A stretch of 7,637 nt of DNA from an uncultured Porphyromonadaceae bacterium (GTDB taxonomy: Bacteria > Bacteroidota > Bacteroidia > Bacteroidales > Coprobacteraceae). The stretch is from positions 1 to 7,637 of the forward strand of contig URAV01000063.1 of the NCBI GenBank assembly GCA_900545915.1. The letters run 5' to 3'. Positions 1 through 7,027 of the stretch are shown one piece after another. The stretch's first letter is position 1. Each line of letters begins with the position of its first letter. The position numbers and the translations under genes are program-made. The notes below the pieces were generated by a model that worked only from the letters and a program-made list of their open reading frames with translations, was not told the origin of the DNA and did no database searches.

Positions 1-172
1 TTCTTCCGAGTATGTTTTTCTGTTTTTACGAGGATGATAGCGGGCTATCTGACGAATGAAAACAGGGAAAAAGACCGGAAGAGAACGCAAAAATGACCTG
101 ATAGTACTTTTTTATCGGAAAATTTAAACAGGCTCTAAATGCCAACAAGGAAATATAATTAAAACTTTTTCG
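1..172. other. Leading stretch with no supported gene
   Basis: This stretch lies upstream of the ftsK promoter. Short open stretches enter from the left edge on the plus strand and stop at 34-36, 57-59 and 93-95 in the three frames. Any of these could be the tail of an upstream gene, but none has a recognisable motif. A small hairpin (GATAG, 4-nt loop, CTATC at 36-49) has no T tract after it, so I do not call it a terminator. A 61-codon minus-strand reading frame (211-26) has no motif and would run back across the ftsK promoter, so it is not called. Confidence 0.4.
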
Positions 173-180
173 TATTTTTG
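173..180 (+). promoter_or_regulatory. ftsK promoter, -7 box
   Basis: TATTTTTG matches the Bacteroidota -7 consensus TAnnTTTG exactly. No TTTG element lies 19-21 nt upstream, so only half of the consensus is present. Transcription would be expected to begin near 185-188. That leaves about 22-25 nt of leader before the ATG at 210 but only about 10 nt before the TTG at 198, which favours the ATG as the ftsK start. By spacing, this promoter should serve the whole ftsK-lolA-trxB unit. Confidence 0.5.
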
Positions 181-209
181 TCTGAGATAAATATACGTTG
201 ATAAAAAGC

Positions 210-2687
210 ATGATTAAGAAAAAAACAGAAAAAGCGTCTTCGAATAAGGAAGATTCTATTTCAAAAAAAATATCGATCTTTCTGAAAAGTGAAAGAACTC
301 ATTTTGTGATAGGTATTCTCTGTGTGATGTTCGGGGTATATCTGTTTATCGCTTTTCTTTCGTTTTTCTATACCGGAAATGCAGATCAAAGCAAATTAGA
401 AAATTTACCATTAAGCGAATTGAGTAGTATAAAGAATGAAATACGTAACTGGACAGGCGCTTTCGGTGCGTATTTATCCGACTTGCTTATTAACCGATGG
501 GTCGGAATATCCGCATTTTTTATTTCTTTTTTTATTGCTAAGGTTGGCTTAAAACTAATGAAAGTTAAGGACTTCTCAATTACGAAATCTTTAGTTTATA
601 CTTGCTCTCTTATTATCTTAGGCTCTTTGATTTGCGGTTTCTTCTTTATTGATAGTTATAAAGATTCATATCTCTTTTTGGGGGGCTATCATGGTTATTA
701 CATGACACTATTATTACAGGCAAATATAGGATGGACAGGGACTTTATTGCTTATTTTTACGGGTATATTGATATTTTTGGTTGCAATAAGTGCTAAAACC
801 GTGCCATTTTTACGAAAAGTGTTTTTATTGGATATCAAACGGAAAAAGAAGAGTATAGAAATTTCGGAATCAGAAAATATAGAGAATAATGAAGCTACTC
901 AAATATCGTCGGAAAACAATAATTTAGGGAATAAACCACCAATTTCTATTTTCGAAGCATCAAACTCTAATGTTGAAGATGAATCCAATATGGTTGAATC
1001 TGAAGAGTATACCGAAAAGATTGATCATTATGAGGAAAACTTTTTTGAGATTGTTTCCAAACAGGAAGAGACTTTAGTTAAAGAGGATACAATTCAGGAA
1101 GATAGATTGGGAGAACCGGAGTTTGTGATAGAGGAAAATGCTCAAGAGGAGGAAGAAACATCGAATAGTGATGAGTTAGGAGAATATGACCCTACTTTAG
1201 ATCTTTCACGTTATAAAGCTCCCTCTTTTGACCTTTTGAATAAGTATGAAGGGAACGATCATCAAATCGATATGGATGAACAAAATGCGAATAAAAACCG
1301 AATTATCGAAACTCTTGAGAATTACGGAATCCGCATCAGTTCGATTAAAGCGACAGTCGGTCCGACTATTACTCTTTATGAAATTGTTCCTGAACCGGGT
1401 GTCCGTATTTCCAAAATACGGAATCTGGAGGATGATATAGCTTTAAGTTTGGCAGCTTTAGGAATTCGAATCATTGCTCCGATTCCAGGAAAAGGGACTA
1501 TCGGTATTGAAGTCCCCAATAAAGATCCACAAATAGTCTCAATGTATTCTGTTATTGCTTCGAAAAAATTTCAAGAATGTAAATTTGATCTCCCAGTAGC
1601 TTTAGGAAAGACTATTACTAATGAGATTTTTATGGTAGATCTTGCCAAGATGCCGCATATTCTTGTCGCAGGAGCCACGGGGCAAGGTAAATCTGTGGGG
1701 TTGAATGCCATTATTACATCTTTGTTATACAAAAAACATCCCGCCCAATTGAAGTTTGTATTGATAGATCCTAAAAAAGTAGAGTTCAATATTTATGCAA
1801 ATATAGAAAGACATTTTTTGGCTAAATTACCAGATGGCGATGAGGCTATTATTACAGATGTAACAAAGGTCGTGCAAACGTTGAATTCTATTACGAAAGA
1901 AATGGATGACCGATACGACCTATTAAAAAAAGCTCATACACGTAACATTAAAGAGTATAATTCTAAATTTATTGCACGGAGACTGAATCCTAATAACGGT
2001 CATCGGTATATGCCTTATATCGTGGTAATCGTCGATGAGTTCGGAGATCTGATAATGACAGCAGGGAAAGAGGTTGAGTTGCCGATTGCTCGTATAGCAC
2101 AGTTGGCACGAGCTGTCGGTATTCATATGATTATTGCTACTCAGCGCCCTTCGACCAATATTATTACCGGAGTAATTAAGGCAAATTTCCCGGCTCGTAT
2201 AGCATTTAAAGTTTCTTCAATGATCGATTCGAGAACAATTCTCGATTGTCCCGGGGCAAACCAGCTAATCGGACGTGGAGACTTGTTGTTTTCACAAGGT
2301 AGCGATCTGATTCGTGTACAATCCGCATTTGTCGATACCCCGGAAGTAGAGAAAGTTTGTGAATATATAGGAGATCAAGAATCATACCCTACAGCTTATT
2401 TGTTGCCGGAATATGTCGGAGAAAACGGAGAATCTGGATTAACCGACGTTAATTTAAAAGATCGAGACCCTATGTTTGAAGAAGCCGCCCGACTTATCGT
2501 AGCAAACCAACAAGGATCTACATCGCTAATTCAGAGGAAATTTTCTATTGGATATAATCGTGCTGGACGTATCATGGATCAACTGGAGGCAGCAGGAATT
2601 GTAGGACCGTTTGAAGGTAGTAAGGCACGGCAAGTCCTGGTAATAGACGATCTTCACTTAGAACAAATATTTGAATCTTTAAAATAA
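210..2687 (+). CDS. ftsK: DNA translocase FtsK
   Basis: This is the septum-anchored ATP-driven pump that moves chromosome DNA through the closing division site and aids dimer resolution at dif. Numbered from the ATG at 210 (825 aa), the protein has four hydrophobic segments near residues 32-54, 97-116, 127-148 and 173-194. A linker of roughly 120 residues rich in Glu, Asp, Asn and Ser follows, then the alpha/beta motor. Walker A is GATGQGKSV at 488-496 (K494, S495). Walker B is IVVIVDEFGDL ending in D609/E610. ATQRPS follows near 643-648. The C-terminal gamma winged helix (about 752-812, with SLIQRKFSIGYNRAGR) carries the N783, R787 and D790 positions that in FtsK/SpoIIIE relatives read oriented DNA sites. 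An in-frame TTG at 198 would add four residues; the promoter position argues against it. The protein is complete and its length is normal for Bacteroidota. lolA follows after 11 nt. The family call is very secure; orientation-site specificity is inferred. Confidence 0.97.
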   Translation: MIKKKTEKASSNKEDSISKKISIFLKSERTHFVIGILCVMFGVYLFIAFLSFFYTGNADQSKLENLPLSELSSIKNEIRNWTGAFGAYLSDLLINRWVGISAFFISFFIAKVGLKLMKVKDFSITKSLVYTCSLIILGSLICGFFFIDSYKDSYLFLGGYHGYYMTLLLQANIGWTGTLLLIFTGILIFLVAISAKTVPFLRKVFLLDIKRKKKSIEISESENIENNEATQISSENNNLGNKPPISIFEASNSNVEDESNMVESEEYTEKIDHYEENFFEIVSKQEETLVKEDTIQEDRLGEPEFVIEENAQEEEETSNSDELGEYDPTLDLSRYKAPSFDLLNKYEGNDHQIDMDEQNANKNRIIETLENYGIRISSIKATVGPTITLYEIVPEPGVRISKIRNLEDDIALSLAALGIRIIAPIPGKGTIGIEVPNKDPQIVSMYSVIASKKFQECKFDLPVALGKTITNEIFMVDLAKMPHILVAGATGQGKSVGLNAIITSLLYKKHPAQLKFVLIDPKKVEFNIYANIERHFLAKLPDGDEAIITDVTKVVQTLNSITKEMDDRYDLLKKAHTRNIKEYNSKFIARRLNPNNGHRYMPYIVVIVDEFGDLIMTAGKEVELPIARIAQLARAVGIHMIIATQRPSTNIITGVIKANFPARIAFKVSSMIDSRTILDCPGANQLIGRGDLLFSQGSDLIRVQSAFVDTPEVEKVCEYIGDQESYPTAYLLPEYVGENGESGLTDVNLKDRDPMFEEAARLIVANQQGSTSLIQRKFSIGYNRAGRIMDQLEAAGIVGPFEGSKARQVLVIDDLHLEQIFESLK

Positions 2688-2698
2688 ATGAAGATAAT

Positions 2699-3325
2699 AT
2701 GAAAAAATTGCTTCTTCTTTTCATCAGCCTAATAGTTTGCAATGTCTCTTTTGCCCAAAATAAGGCTGGTACATTGTTGGATAAAGTTATAGCACAATAT
2801 AAAAACTCTAAAGGTATATCGGTAAACTTTCACGTTGAAAATAAAGACCAGAATCGAAAAATAGTAGATAAAATGAGTGGAGAAATGAAACTTATGAATA
2901 ATAAATTTCAAATCGTTACTCCAGAAGTAATAACTTGGTTTGATGGTAAAAATCAATGGTCATATGTAAAATCGACACAAGAAGTGAATCTCAGCAATCC
3001 AGATGAAGCAGAATTACAGAGTATAAATCCATATCAGATATTATCGAATTATAAAAAAGAATTCAAGTATAGTTATAAAGGTAAACAGTCGGGAAATGAT
3101 ATTATCGAGTTATCTCCTATCGGGACAGAATCTGATATAAAAAAAATAAGTTTATCAATTCAAGCTGATAAATTTTACCCTACCGAAATAATAATTTATA
3201 ATAAGAATAAAACAATTACATCTGTTATTTTGTCTAAGTATCAGACAGGAATGAACTATCAAAACTCACTTTTTGTTTTTGATAAGAAAAAATATCCCCA
3301 AGCTGAGCTGATAGACTTGAGATAA
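2699..3325 (+). CDS. lolA: Outer-membrane lipoprotein carrier LolA
   Basis: This 208-aa periplasmic chaperone belongs to the LolA family, which accepts lipoproteins released by LolCDE at the inner membrane and carries them to the outer membrane. A signal peptide is clear: MKK, a leucine-rich core (4-13), then SFA with likely cleavage after Ala19. The mature part shows features I associate with Bacteroidota LolA proteins: GEMKLMNNKF (61-70), WFDGKNQWSY (80-89), an NPYQIL turn (110-115), and a C-terminal FVFDKKKYPQAELIDLR. The fold should be an open beta barrel that shelters acyl chains. The ATG lies 11 nt after the ftsK stop in an A-rich leader without a Shine-Dalgarno, so co-transcription with ftsK is likely. 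Its base composition is more AT-rich than pyrD's (about 32% G+C in one sampled line against 48%). No LolB partner is in the window. A general LolA-like periplasmic role is the only real alternative. Confidence 0.9.
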   Translation: MKKLLLLFISLIVCNVSFAQNKAGTLLDKVIAQYKNSKGISVNFHVENKDQNRKIVDKMSGEMKLMNNKFQIVTPEVITWFDGKNQWSYVKSTQEVNLSNPDEAELQSINPYQILSNYKKEFKYSYKGKQSGNDIIELSPIGTESDIKKISLSIQADKFYPTEIIIYNKNKTITSVILSKYQTGMNYQNSLFVFDKKKYPQAELIDLR

Positions 3326-3351
3326 AGATCAAATCAATCAAATAATTAAAT

Positions 3352-4299
3352 ATGGAAACAAACGAAAGAGTACGTTGCCTCATTATCGGATCTGGTCCGG
3401 CCGGATATACGGCTGCCATTTATGCCGGAAGGGCAAACCTTGCACCGGTACTTTATGAGGGAATACAGCCCGGAGGACAACTGACAACTACGACTGATAT
3501 AGAAAATTTTCCGGGATATCCCGAAGGAATTTCAGGAACAGAAATGATGGAAGACTTGAAAAAACAAGCTTCCCGTTTTGGTGCGGACATTCGGTATGGA
3601 ATAGTTACTGCTACTGATTTCGGTAAAGCTCCGTATCAGTTAACGATAGATGGCTCAAATAAAATAGAAGCTGATACTATTATCATTGCAACCGGAGCTT
3701 CCGCAAAATATTTAGGACTTCCGGACGAAACAAAATTTGCGGGTTTAGGAGTATCGGCTTGTGCCACATGCGATGGTTTTTTTTACCGTAAAAAGGTTGT
3801 CGCAGTTGTTGGAGGTGGCGATACTGCATGTGAAGAAGCTGTATATTTGGCGCACTTGGCCAGTAAAGTATATTTAATTGTCCGGAAAGATTATCTGAGA
3901 GCATCTAAGATTATGCAAAAACGGGTAATGGACACACCTAATATAGACGTTCTTTTCGAAACTCAAACAATCGGATTATTCGGAGAAAATAGTTTGAAAG
4001 GAGCACATCTTGTCAAAGCAAAGGGCACAGACAGGGAAGAATATATGGATATTGCTATAGATGGATTTTTCTTAGCAATAGGACACAAACCGAATACTGA
4101 CATATTTCTTCCAGCACTACATGTAGATGAAAATGGATACATAAAAACTGTAGGAAATACGACTGCAACGAATATTCCGGGAGTATTTGCTGCCGGAGAT
4201 GTGGCTGATCCACGTTACAGACAAGCTGTTACAGCTGCAGCATCTGGTTGTAAAGCGGCAATTGATGCTGAAAAATATCTAATAGAGAATGAATTATAA
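3352..4299 (+). CDS. trxB: Thioredoxin reductase (NADPH, FAD)
   Basis: This cytoplasmic flavoenzyme passes electrons from NADPH through FAD to oxidised thioredoxin. At 315 aa it has the usual low-molecular-weight TrxR length. The N-terminal FAD Rossmann motif is GSGPAG (13-18), followed by PGGQL (40-44) and ENFPGYP (51-57). The redox-active CATC pair lies at 137-140, followed by DGFF. The NADPH motif is GGGDTACEEA (154-163), with VRKDYLRA (178-185) at the place where the phosphate of NADPH is bound in E. coli-type enzymes. The C-terminal FAD motif is GVFAAGDVADPRYRQ (277-291). CATC separates it from NADH peroxidase and ferredoxin-NADP reductase relatives that lack this pair. It begins 26 nt after lolA with no promoter visible between, so it is probably the last gene of the ftsK unit. 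A strong hairpin terminator follows. No thioredoxin gene is present in the window. Confidence 0.97.
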   Translation: METNERVRCLIIGSGPAGYTAAIYAGRANLAPVLYEGIQPGGQLTTTTDIENFPGYPEGISGTEMMEDLKKQASRFGADIRYGIVTATDFGKAPYQLTIDGSNKIEADTIIIATGASAKYLGLPDETKFAGLGVSACATCDGFFYRKKVVAVVGGGDTACEEAVYLAHLASKVYLIVRKDYLRASKIMQKRVMDTPNIDVLFETQTIGLFGENSLKGAHLVKAKGTDREEYMDIAIDGFFLAIGHKPNTDIFLPALHVDENGYIKTVGNTTATNIPGVFAAGDVADPRYRQAVTAAASGCKAAIDAEKYLIENEL

Positions 4300-4313
4300 T
4301 ACTCCTACAAAAT

Positions 4314-4364
4314 AAAGGGAAAGGTTGCAAACATGCGAAAAATGTAATCTTTTCCTTTTTCTTT
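4314..4364 (+). terminator. Intrinsic terminator after trxB
   Basis: Arms 4314-4326 (AAAGGGAAAGGTT) and 4346-4358 (AATCTTTTCCTTT) pair over all 13 positions, counting two G-U pairs, around a 19-nt loop. The right arm runs into a T-rich tract that continues to 4364. The hairpin begins 14 nt after the trxB stop, where the end of the ftsK-lolA-trxB transcript is expected. The loop contains ACAT and ATGT, which could extend the stem after a bulge. Confidence 0.8.
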
Positions 4365-4453
4365 TGAAATTTTACTCATATTGAAATCGCCAAAGGAAAC
4401 TATTTTTTTGCCATTTTTTTCAGATTTAAAGACACCTTTTTATTTTTTTTATT

Positions 4454-4461
4454 TACATTTG
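4454..4461 (+). promoter_or_regulatory. Crp/Fnr gene promoter, -7 box
   Basis: TACATTTG is an exact match to TAnnTTTG and lies 28 nt before the start codon of the regulator gene. No convincing TTTG sits 19-21 nt upstream; that stretch is a T-rich run. It follows the trxB terminator, so the regulator appears to be transcribed independently. The remaining gap (4365-4453) shows only A/T-rich tracts and no reading frame. Confidence 0.6.
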
Positions 4462-4471
4462 TGCTATACAA
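4459..4471 (+). promoter_or_regulatory. Possible operator at the Crp/Fnr gene start site
   Basis: TTGT, five bases, then ACAA form an inverted repeat that overlaps the end of the -7 box and the expected transcription start. A second small palindrome, AACA-G-TGTT, follows at 4470-4478. Symmetric sites of this size suit a dimeric Crp/Fnr protein, and repression of its own gene would be a natural use. The arms are only 4 bp in AT-rich DNA, so chance is a real possibility. Confidence 0.25.
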
Positions 4472-4489
4472 CAGTGTTATTTAGCAAAT

Positions 4490-5191
4490 ATGGTCAAAAA
4501 GAGCACAATAGAGTCGATTATCCGTGAAGATATGGCCGATATGTGGGCATTGCTTAATCCGGATGAAAAACGTGTTATAACCGATAACTTTCACATTCAG
4601 ACATTTAAAAAAAACGAGATGATTTATAGTGAGGGTGAAAAAGCTACTCAGTTGATGTGTCTTATTAAAGGAAAGGTGAAAATATTCAAGGAAGGTGTCG
4701 GAGGCAGAAGTCAGATAATTCGTTTGATACGTCCTGTTCAATATTTTGGATATAGAGCCTATTTTGCCGGAGAAAATTATGTTACTGCCGCATCAGCATT
4801 TGAAACGGCGACAATAGGTTTTTTGCCTATGAATATTATTGAGACTCAAATCAGAAAAAATAATCAATTGGCTTATTTTTTTATAAAGGAATTGGCGATG
4901 GATTTAGGTATATCTGATACGAGAACCGTAAATTTGACACAAAAACATATTCGAGGAAGACTGGCGGAGTCCTTACTTATGTTGAAAGATAATTATGGAC
5001 TTGAAGAAGATGGAGCGACGCTCAGTATCTATATGGCAAGAGAAGATCTGGCAAACTTATCAAACATGACAACCTCTAATGCAATAAGAACTCTATCTTG
5101 TTTTTCCAATGAAAAAATTATTATAGTTGACGGCCGGAAGATAAAGATCATAGACGAAGCAAAATTACGTAAAATAAGCAGATTCGGATAA
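4490..5191 (+). CDS. Crp/Fnr-family transcriptional regulator
   Basis: This 233-aa DNA-binding protein has the two-domain Crp/Fnr plan. The beta-roll sensor domain covers about residues 22-125 (IYSEGEKATQLMCLIKGKVKIF at 45-66 is its most typical stretch). A long dimer helix follows near 125-145. The C-terminal winged helix includes a region starting at HIRGRLAESLL (153-163) and the helix-turn-helix around EDLANLSNMTTSNAIRTLS (185-203). The phosphate-binding cassette of cAMP-binding CRP is not recognisable: the corresponding stretch reads YFGYRAYFAGENYVTAASA. Only two cysteines are present (C57, C204), so an FNR-type [4Fe-4S] centre is not expected. The effector is therefore unknown. It has its own promoter, trxB lies upstream in the same direction, and pyrD converges from the other side. 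A link to redox or anaerobic metabolism is only a guess from its neighbours. The family call is secure; the regulon is unknown. Confidence 0.92.
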   Translation: MVKKSTIESIIREDMADMWALLNPDEKRVITDNFHIQTFKKNEMIYSEGEKATQLMCLIKGKVKIFKEGVGGRSQIIRLIRPVQYFGYRAYFAGENYVTAASAFETATIGFLPMNIIETQIRKNNQLAYFFIKELAMDLGISDTRTVNLTQKHIRGRLAESLLMLKDNYGLEEDGATLSIYMAREDLANLSNMTTSNAIRTLSCFSNEKIIIVDGRKIKIIDEAKLRKISRFG

Positions 5192-5224
5192 ATTCAGCAC
5201 TAATTATTTTATTCTTAGAAAGAT

Positions 5225-5272
5225 AAAAAAATCGGGACATTTGTTTTAAAATACAAAAGCCCCGATTTTTAT
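5225..5272. terminator. Bidirectional terminator between the Crp/Fnr gene and pyrD
   Basis: AAAAATCGGG (5227-5236) and CCCGATTTTT (5261-5270) are perfect 10-bp inverted arms. The 24-nt loop can itself pair TTTGT with ACAAA. On each strand the G+C core of the stem runs straight into a T tract, so the same hairpin can end the plus-strand regulator transcript (stop at 5191) and the minus-strand pyrKD transcript (pyrD stop at 5287). Confidence 0.88.
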
Positions 5273-5286
5273 AAGATTAGAAAGGT

Positions 5287-6192
5287 TTATACAAGCCCGA
5301 TAATTTCCTGTACGGAATTGTAGCCGTGCCGTTTAAGATAGTCATCAATACCGTCGATAACTTTAATCGTAATTTGTGGATCAATGAAATTCGCAGTCCC
5401 GATCTGTACGGCAGTCGCACCAGCCAATAAAAACTCAACAGCATCTGTCGCATTCATAATCCCCCCCAATCCGATTATCGGAACTTTGACTGCTTTTGCT
5501 ACTTGCCACACCATTCGCAAAGCGATAGGCTTCACGCAAGCCCCAGATAGTCCTCCAGTAACAGTCGATAAAATAGGCTTACGTCGTTCTGCATCAATTG
5601 CCATTCCCAACAATGTGTTGATGAGAGACACACTATCTGCCCCTTCGGCCTCGACAGCCCGAGCAATCTCTGCAACGTCAGTTACATTAGGTGATAATTT
5701 GACAATCAGAGTGCCCGGATAAACCCGTCGAACTGCTTTTACTACATTTCCGGCACTTTTACATGAAGTACCAAACGCCATACCGCCCTCTTTGACATTT
5801 GGACAAGAAATATTCAATTCTATAGCAGGGATCTTTTCTAATGTCGCGATCTTGGCAGCTGTCGCTACATAATCGTCAATTGCAGAACCCGAAACATTTA
5901 CAATTATATTCGTATCGATGTTTTTAATTTCAGGATAAATTGCCTGAATAAAATACTCGACCCCCTTATTCTGTAAACCGACTGCATTTAGCATACCTGA
6001 CGGTGTTTCTGCCATTCTGGGGTACGGATTTCCTTCTCTATGATGTAACGTTGTTCCTTTTACTATTATAGCACCTAACCGAGATAAGTCTATGAAATCA
6101 GCAAATTCTAAACCGTAACCGAAAGTACCGGACGCAGTCATGACGGGATTTTTCAACGTCAGTGAACCTATTTTTACATTTAAATCTGCCAT
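5287..6192 (-). CDS. pyrD: Dihydroorotate dehydrogenase, class 1B catalytic subunit
   Basis: The FMN subunit oxidises dihydroorotate to orotate in pyrimidine synthesis and passes electrons to PyrK and on to NAD+. It is a 301-aa (beta/alpha)8 barrel with all expected signatures: KNPVMTASGTFGYG near the start, VKGTT (44-48), the substrate loop NAVGLQN (69-75), and NISCPN (127-132). The catalytic base is Cys130, typical of class 1 enzymes, whereas membrane class 2 enzymes use Ser. Further motifs are VKLSPN (164-169), INT (191-193), GGLSG (213-217), GLGGI (241-245) and IGTA (264-267). No N-terminal membrane helix is present, so it is soluble. The ATG overlaps the end of pyrK by 13 nt, pointing to coupled translation of the two subunits. 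A shared terminator hairpin lies 3' of the gene. Confidence 0.97.
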   Translation of the reverse strand: MADLNVKIGSLTLKNPVMTASGTFGYGLEFADFIDLSRLGAIIVKGTTLHHREGNPYPRMAETPSGMLNAVGLQNKGVEYFIQAIYPEIKNIDTNIIVNVSGSAIDDYVATAAKIATLEKIPAIELNISCPNVKEGGMAFGTSCKSAGNVVKAVRRVYPGTLIVKLSPNVTDVAEIARAVEAEGADSVSLINTLLGMAIDAERRKPILSTVTGGLSGACVKPIALRMVWQVAKAVKVPIIGLGGIMNATDAVEFLLAGATAVQIGTANFIDPQITIKVIDGIDDYLKRHGYNSVQEIIGLV

Positions 6193-6962
6193 AAGAGTTT
6201 ATTTATATTAAATATAGGGCCTTCTTTACATACACATATATGGCCTTCTTTTGTATTTTCTACACAACATAAACATGCACCGACTCCACATGCCATATTA
6301 TTCTCTAAAGACACTTCACAATCAATATTATATGTCTTTGCATATTTTGCAACCGCCATCATCATTGGCTTCGGTCCGCATGTGTATATTTTATCAAACT
6401 TATTTTTTATTAAAACGGAATGTTGTGTTACATATCCCTTTTCTCCTAAAGTTCCGTCTTCTGTCGTTATAAAGATATCACCTAATGTCTCGAATTCTTT
6501 TAATTGTAAAATATCTGTAGCAGAGCGTGCACCCAATAGAAAAATAGGATTATATCCCTGTTGCTTTAACACGTATCCTAAATAAAGCATAGGAGCTGTT
6601 CCGACCCCGCCTCCTATGAGTATTAGTCGTGAAGCTTTATCTTCGGGAATAGTAAAAGTATTACCTAATGGTAAAACCATATTAACTGTTTGTCCGGGAG
6701 AAACGGTCGATAATTTTTTTGTTCCATCCCCAACTAATTGGATTAGCAGCCAAAGTTCATTGTTATCCATATCAATGTAGTTTATCGATATAGGACGTCT
6801 CAGAAAAGTAGTAGGAGACCCATCAACCCGAACCTCTGCAAACTGTCCGGGAGCCATTGGTGGAAGGAATGATCCGTCAACTGTCGTAAATTTCAGCAAA
6901 ACATAATTTGTGTGTAATCTCAAATTCTCAGTTACTTTCAGATCCAAAATGTATTTTTTCAT
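6180..6962 (-). CDS. pyrK: Dihydroorotate dehydrogenase electron-transfer subunit PyrK
   Basis: PyrK carries FAD and a [2Fe-2S] centre and moves electrons from PyrD's FMN to NAD+. Numbered from the ATG at 6962 (260 aa), it shows a ferredoxin-reductase-like plan: FAD-binding RRPIS (55-59), GGGVGTAPM (117-125) and CGPKPMM (195-201). A C-terminal cysteine cluster follows, with C225, C230, C233 and C245 as likely iron ligands by comparison with other PyrK proteins (C-x4-C-x2-C, then C before KEGPIF). Two further cysteines, C232 and C243, sit beside them. An upstream in-frame ATG at 6980 would add six residues (MKNSYR). I chose 6962 because a -7 box at 6989-6996 would place the RNA start almost on the 6980 codon, and because an MKKYILDL start looks like family members. 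It lies downstream of the XRE gene and overlaps pyrD. Confidence 0.95.
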   Translation of the reverse strand: MKKYILDLKVTENLRLHTNYVLLKFTTVDGSFLPPMAPGQFAEVRVDGSPTTFLRRPISINYIDMDNNELWLLIQLVGDGTKKLSTVSPGQTVNMVLPLGNTFTIPEDKASRLILIGGGVGTAPMLYLGYVLKQQGYNPIFLLGARSATDILQLKEFETLGDIFITTEDGTLGEKGYVTQHSVLIKNKFDKIYTCGPKPMMMAVAKYAKTYNIDCEVSLENNMACGVGACLCCVENTKEGHICVCKEGPIFNINKLLWQI

Positions 6963-6988
6963 CCGATAGCTGTTTTTCATTGTTTATG

Positions 6989-6996
6989 CAAAGATA
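6989..6996 (-). promoter_or_regulatory. pyrKD promoter, -7 box
   Basis: Read on the minus strand, TATCTTTG matches TAnnTTTG exactly. A weak upstream element TTTT (7017-7020) stands 20 nt away where TTTG is expected. The predicted RNA start near 6981-6984 gives about 20 nt of leader to the ATG at 6962. This suggests that pyrK-pyrD can be transcribed separately from the XRE gene, although no terminator is visible between them and read-through is possible. Confidence 0.5.
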
Positions 6997-7027
6997 TAAC
7001 AGTTACTCGATATACTAAAATTATTAT

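Noticed and set aside
1..95. Tail of an upstream plus-strand gene (open frame stopping at 93-95)
   Set aside because: All three frames have short open stretches from the edge and none carries a recognisable signature, so the choice cannot be made.
198..209. TTG start for ftsK, adding MIKS
   Set aside because: The promoter -7 box at 173-180 would leave only about 10 nt of leader, and an ATG follows in frame at 210.
26..211. 61-codon minus-strand reading frame over the ftsK promoter
   Set aside because: It has no recognisable motif, runs across the promoter and start of ftsK, and its length is expected by chance in AT-rich DNA.
2699..2755. Lipoprotein signal in LolA (cysteine at residue 14)
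   Set aside because: The residue before the cysteine is valine, not Gly, Ala or Ser, and a standard cleavage site SFA-Q follows. LolA is a soluble periplasmic protein.
4481..4741. 86-codon minus-strand reading frame
   Set aside because: It is antisense to the 5' part of the Crp/Fnr gene and has no motif or start context.
5384..5722. 112-codon plus-strand reading frame
   Set aside because: It lies wholly within pyrD on the opposite strand, whose motifs are fully intact. The frame has no family signature.
6251..6585. Two overlapping plus-strand reading frames of about 70 codons
   Set aside because: They are antisense to pyrK and have no motifs or promoter.
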